A stretch of 6,997 nucleotides of DNA from Deltaproteobacteria bacterium (GTDB taxonomy: Bacteria > Desulfobacterota > Desulfuromonadia > Geobacterales > Pseudopelobacteraceae): the NCBI GenBank assembly GCA_016219145.1, contig JACRCG010000287.1, forward strand, positions 1-6,997, read 5' to 3'. Position 1 is the stretch's first letter. Each line of letters opens with the position of its first letter. Made by a program: the position numbers and the translations under genes. Below are positions 5,737 to 6,997 of the stretch, piece after piece. The notes under the pieces were generated by a model. The model did not search any database. It was not told the DNA's origin and saw only the letters and a list, made by a program, of their open reading frames with translations.

Positions 5737-5753
5737 GGCGGCAAGGCTAGTAT
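5725..5753 (+). promoter_or_regulatory. Candidate sigma70 promoter of serA
   Basis: TTGCTT (5725-5730) and TAGTAT (5748-5753) are 17 nt apart. A start near 5760 would leave a leader of about 27 nt. The boxes match consensus only partly (three and four of six), so this is the best candidate in the trmL-serA gap rather than a certain call. A 6-bp inverted repeat TGCCGC / GCGGCA (5717-5722 and 5738-5743) straddles the -35 box and could be an operator. Confidence 0.4.
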
Positions 5754-5775
5754 GCCCGGATAAATTCACAAAATC

Positions 5776-5780
5776 GGAGA
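5776..5780 (+). promoter_or_regulatory. Ribosome binding site of serA
   Basis: GGAGA sits 6 nt upstream of the ATG at 5787 and supports that start, which also matches the family N-terminus. Confidence 0.65.
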
Positions 5781-5786
5781 TGTCAT

Positions 5787-6997
5787 ATGAAGATAATTGT
5801 TACCGACGAAGTCTCGGCCGAAGGATTGGCCCTTCTGACTCAGGAGCCGCGCATTCAGCTGGACGTCAAGCTTGGCCTGAAAAAGGAGGAGCTGCTGGCA
5901 ACGATAGGCGATTACGACGCTATCATCACCCGCAGCGGAACAAATGTCGACCGCGATCTGCTTGATGCTGCCAAAAAACTTAAAATAGTGGCTCGCGCCG
6001 GGGTAGGCATCGACAATGTTGATGTTGACTACGCCAGCTCCAAAGGGGTGATCGTTGTAAACGCCCCCTTCGGCAACACCAACAGCGCCGCCGAGCATAC
6101 CATGGCGCTCTTGCTCTCCTTCTGCCGTAACGTCACGGTTGCAAACGCCAGCCTCAAGTCGGGAGAATGGAAGAGAGCGCCATTTACCGGTCACGAACTG
6201 AAGGGTAAAATTGCCGGTGTGATCGGGCTGGGCAAGGTTGGCGGCCGTGTTGCAACCCGACTGAAAGCTTTTGAATGTGAAGTGTTGGCCTGTGACCCGT
6301 ATATTTCGGTCAAGCGTGCTCATGATCTGGGTGTCAAGCTGGTTTCGCACGACGAGATCTATAAAAACTGCGACATTATTACGGTGCATACACCGCTGAA
6401 TGAGGAGACCAGAGGCATGATCGGACCGCGTGAATTCGGTCTGATGAAAAGCGCAGTGATCATCCTCAACGTTGCCCGTGGCGGAATCATTGACGAGCAG
6501 GCCCTGTTGGACAACCTGACTTCGGGGAAGGTGATCGGCGGAGCGGTTGATGTCTGGAGTGAAGAGCCCCCTGCTACCGAGCTTCTCAAAAAACTGATCG
6601 GCCACAAAAATCTGGTTGTGACGCCACATCTGGGCGCCAACACCTTTGAAGCGCAGGTCAATGTGGCTATCGACGTATCCCGTGAGATCATCAACTATCT
6701 TGATGATCAGCCGCTGGAGAATGCCGTCAATATCCCGCGTTTTGATCTGGCCCTGATGGACCAGATGCGCCCGTTCCTGAACCTGATGAGCGTGATGTGT
6801 GATTTTGGCATCCAGCTGGTCGAAAAAAATCTGGAGAAGGTCACTTTCGGTTTTGCCGGGACTCTTGCACATTATGACTGCACGCCTCTTGCAGTCTGCG
6901 GATTGTCGGCGCTCCTTAACCGGATGGTCGATCAGGATGTCAATATGGTCAATGCCTCGCTGATTGCCGAGCAGATGGGCATTGTTGTGGAAGAGAC
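5787..6997 (+). CDS. serA: D-3-phosphoglycerate dehydrogenase (first 403 residues, cut by window edge)
   Basis: SerA oxidises 3-phosphoglycerate to 3-phosphohydroxypyruvate with NAD, the first committed step of serine synthesis. The frame is open from the ATG at 5787 to the window end with no break. MKIIVTDEVSAEGLALL begins the substrate-binding domain, and ARAGVGIDNVD (69-79) is the family hallmark. The NAD domain shows GLGKVG (147-152) with Asp170 at the end of the next strand, the acid that favours NAD over NADP. The catalytic set is Arg231 (NVARGGIIDE), Glu260 (DVWSEEPP) and His281 (TPHLGA). Residues from about 320 onward follow the intermediate domain of the long, type I bacterial enzyme, so about 120-140 residues including a C-terminal ACT domain should lie outside the window. 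Small departures from common family sequence are DVW for DVF and GANTFEAQ for GASTEEAQ; neither touches a catalytic residue. trmL diverges upstream. Serine feedback is likely from the type but not visible here. Confidence 0.96.
   Translation, partial: MKIIVTDEVSAEGLALLTQEPRIQLDVKLGLKKEELLATIGDYDAIITRSGTNVDRDLLDAAKKLKIVARAGVGIDNVDVDYASSKGVIVVNAPFGNTNSAAEHTMALLLSFCRNVTVANASLKSGEWKRAPFTGHELKGKIAGVIGLGKVGGRVATRLKAFECEVLACDPYISVKRAHDLGVKLVSHDEIYKNCDIITVHTPLNEETRGMIGPREFGLMKSAVIILNVARGGIIDEQALLDNLTSGKVIGGAVDVWSEEPPATELLKKLIGHKNLVVTPHLGANTFEAQVNVAIDVSREIINYLDDQPLENAVNIPRFDLALMDQMRPFLNLMSVMCDFGIQLVEKNLEKVTFGFAGTLAHYDCTPLAVCGLSALLNRMVDQDVNMVNASLIAEQMGIVVEE

Noticed and set aside
5690..5790. Minus-strand promoter for trmL
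   Set aside because: TATACA and CATACT can serve as -10 boxes, but neither has an acceptable -35 box at 16-18 nt.
5766..6872. Long open frame (368 codons) on the minus strand across serA
   Set aside because: It is antisense to a clear, uninterrupted serA with every catalytic motif in place. Its own translation shows no recognisable domain and it has no supporting ribosome binding site.

Overview
The window looks like ordinary chromosomal core sequence from a Gram-negative anaerobe of the Desulfuromonadota (Geobacter / Trichlorobacter / Pelobacter-like). That placement is inferred: the 421-residue acetate kinase with its long C-terminal tail, the tmk-holB-ricT gene string, and the TrmL and SerA proteins all resemble what I recall from that group. 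Base composition is moderately GC-rich, coding density is high, and starts are a mix of ATG, GTG and TTG. No phage, transposase, CRISPR, rRNA or tRNA sequence was seen.

Layout. Positions 1-1948 hold a leftward operon: tmk (thymidylate kinase), then holB (clamp-loader delta prime), then ricT (PSP1-domain protein, cut by the left window edge). tmk and holB overlap by 14 nt and a 14-nt gap separates holB from ricT. A strong sigma70-type promoter (TTGATA-N17-TATAAT) reads left into tmk. It shares a ~240-bp divergent spacer with a rightward promoter (TTGAAT-N17-TATAAG) for ackA (2199-3464). ackA stands alone: no phosphotransacetylase gene follows it. Between ackA and the convergent truD lies a compact repeat element, in which tandem GGAGACAC octamers form the arms of a long inverted repeat (3495-3630).

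Positions 3641-5689 hold a second leftward operon: trmL (tRNA wobble 2'-O-methyltransferase), a four-helix membrane protein resembling the TIGR03987/HsmA family (1-nt TGATG overlap), and truD (tRNA pseudouridine-13 synthase, 4-nt gap). From 5787 to the right edge runs serA (D-3-phosphoglycerate dehydrogenase), cut at residue 403 before its C-terminal ACT domain. Its upstream region holds a plausible promoter and, overlapping it, a terminator-like hairpin plus T8.

How the genes work together. The left operon serves DNA replication (dTTP supply and clamp loading) with a linked RNA-decay/regulation factor. ackA serves acetate/acetyl-phosphate metabolism, trmL and truD modify tRNA, and serA begins serine synthesis. 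I found no convincing evidence of a new biological system. The points most worth a second look are the octamer inverted repeat, the solitary ackA, the terminator-like hairpin upstream of serA, and the membrane gene placed between two tRNA-modification genes.
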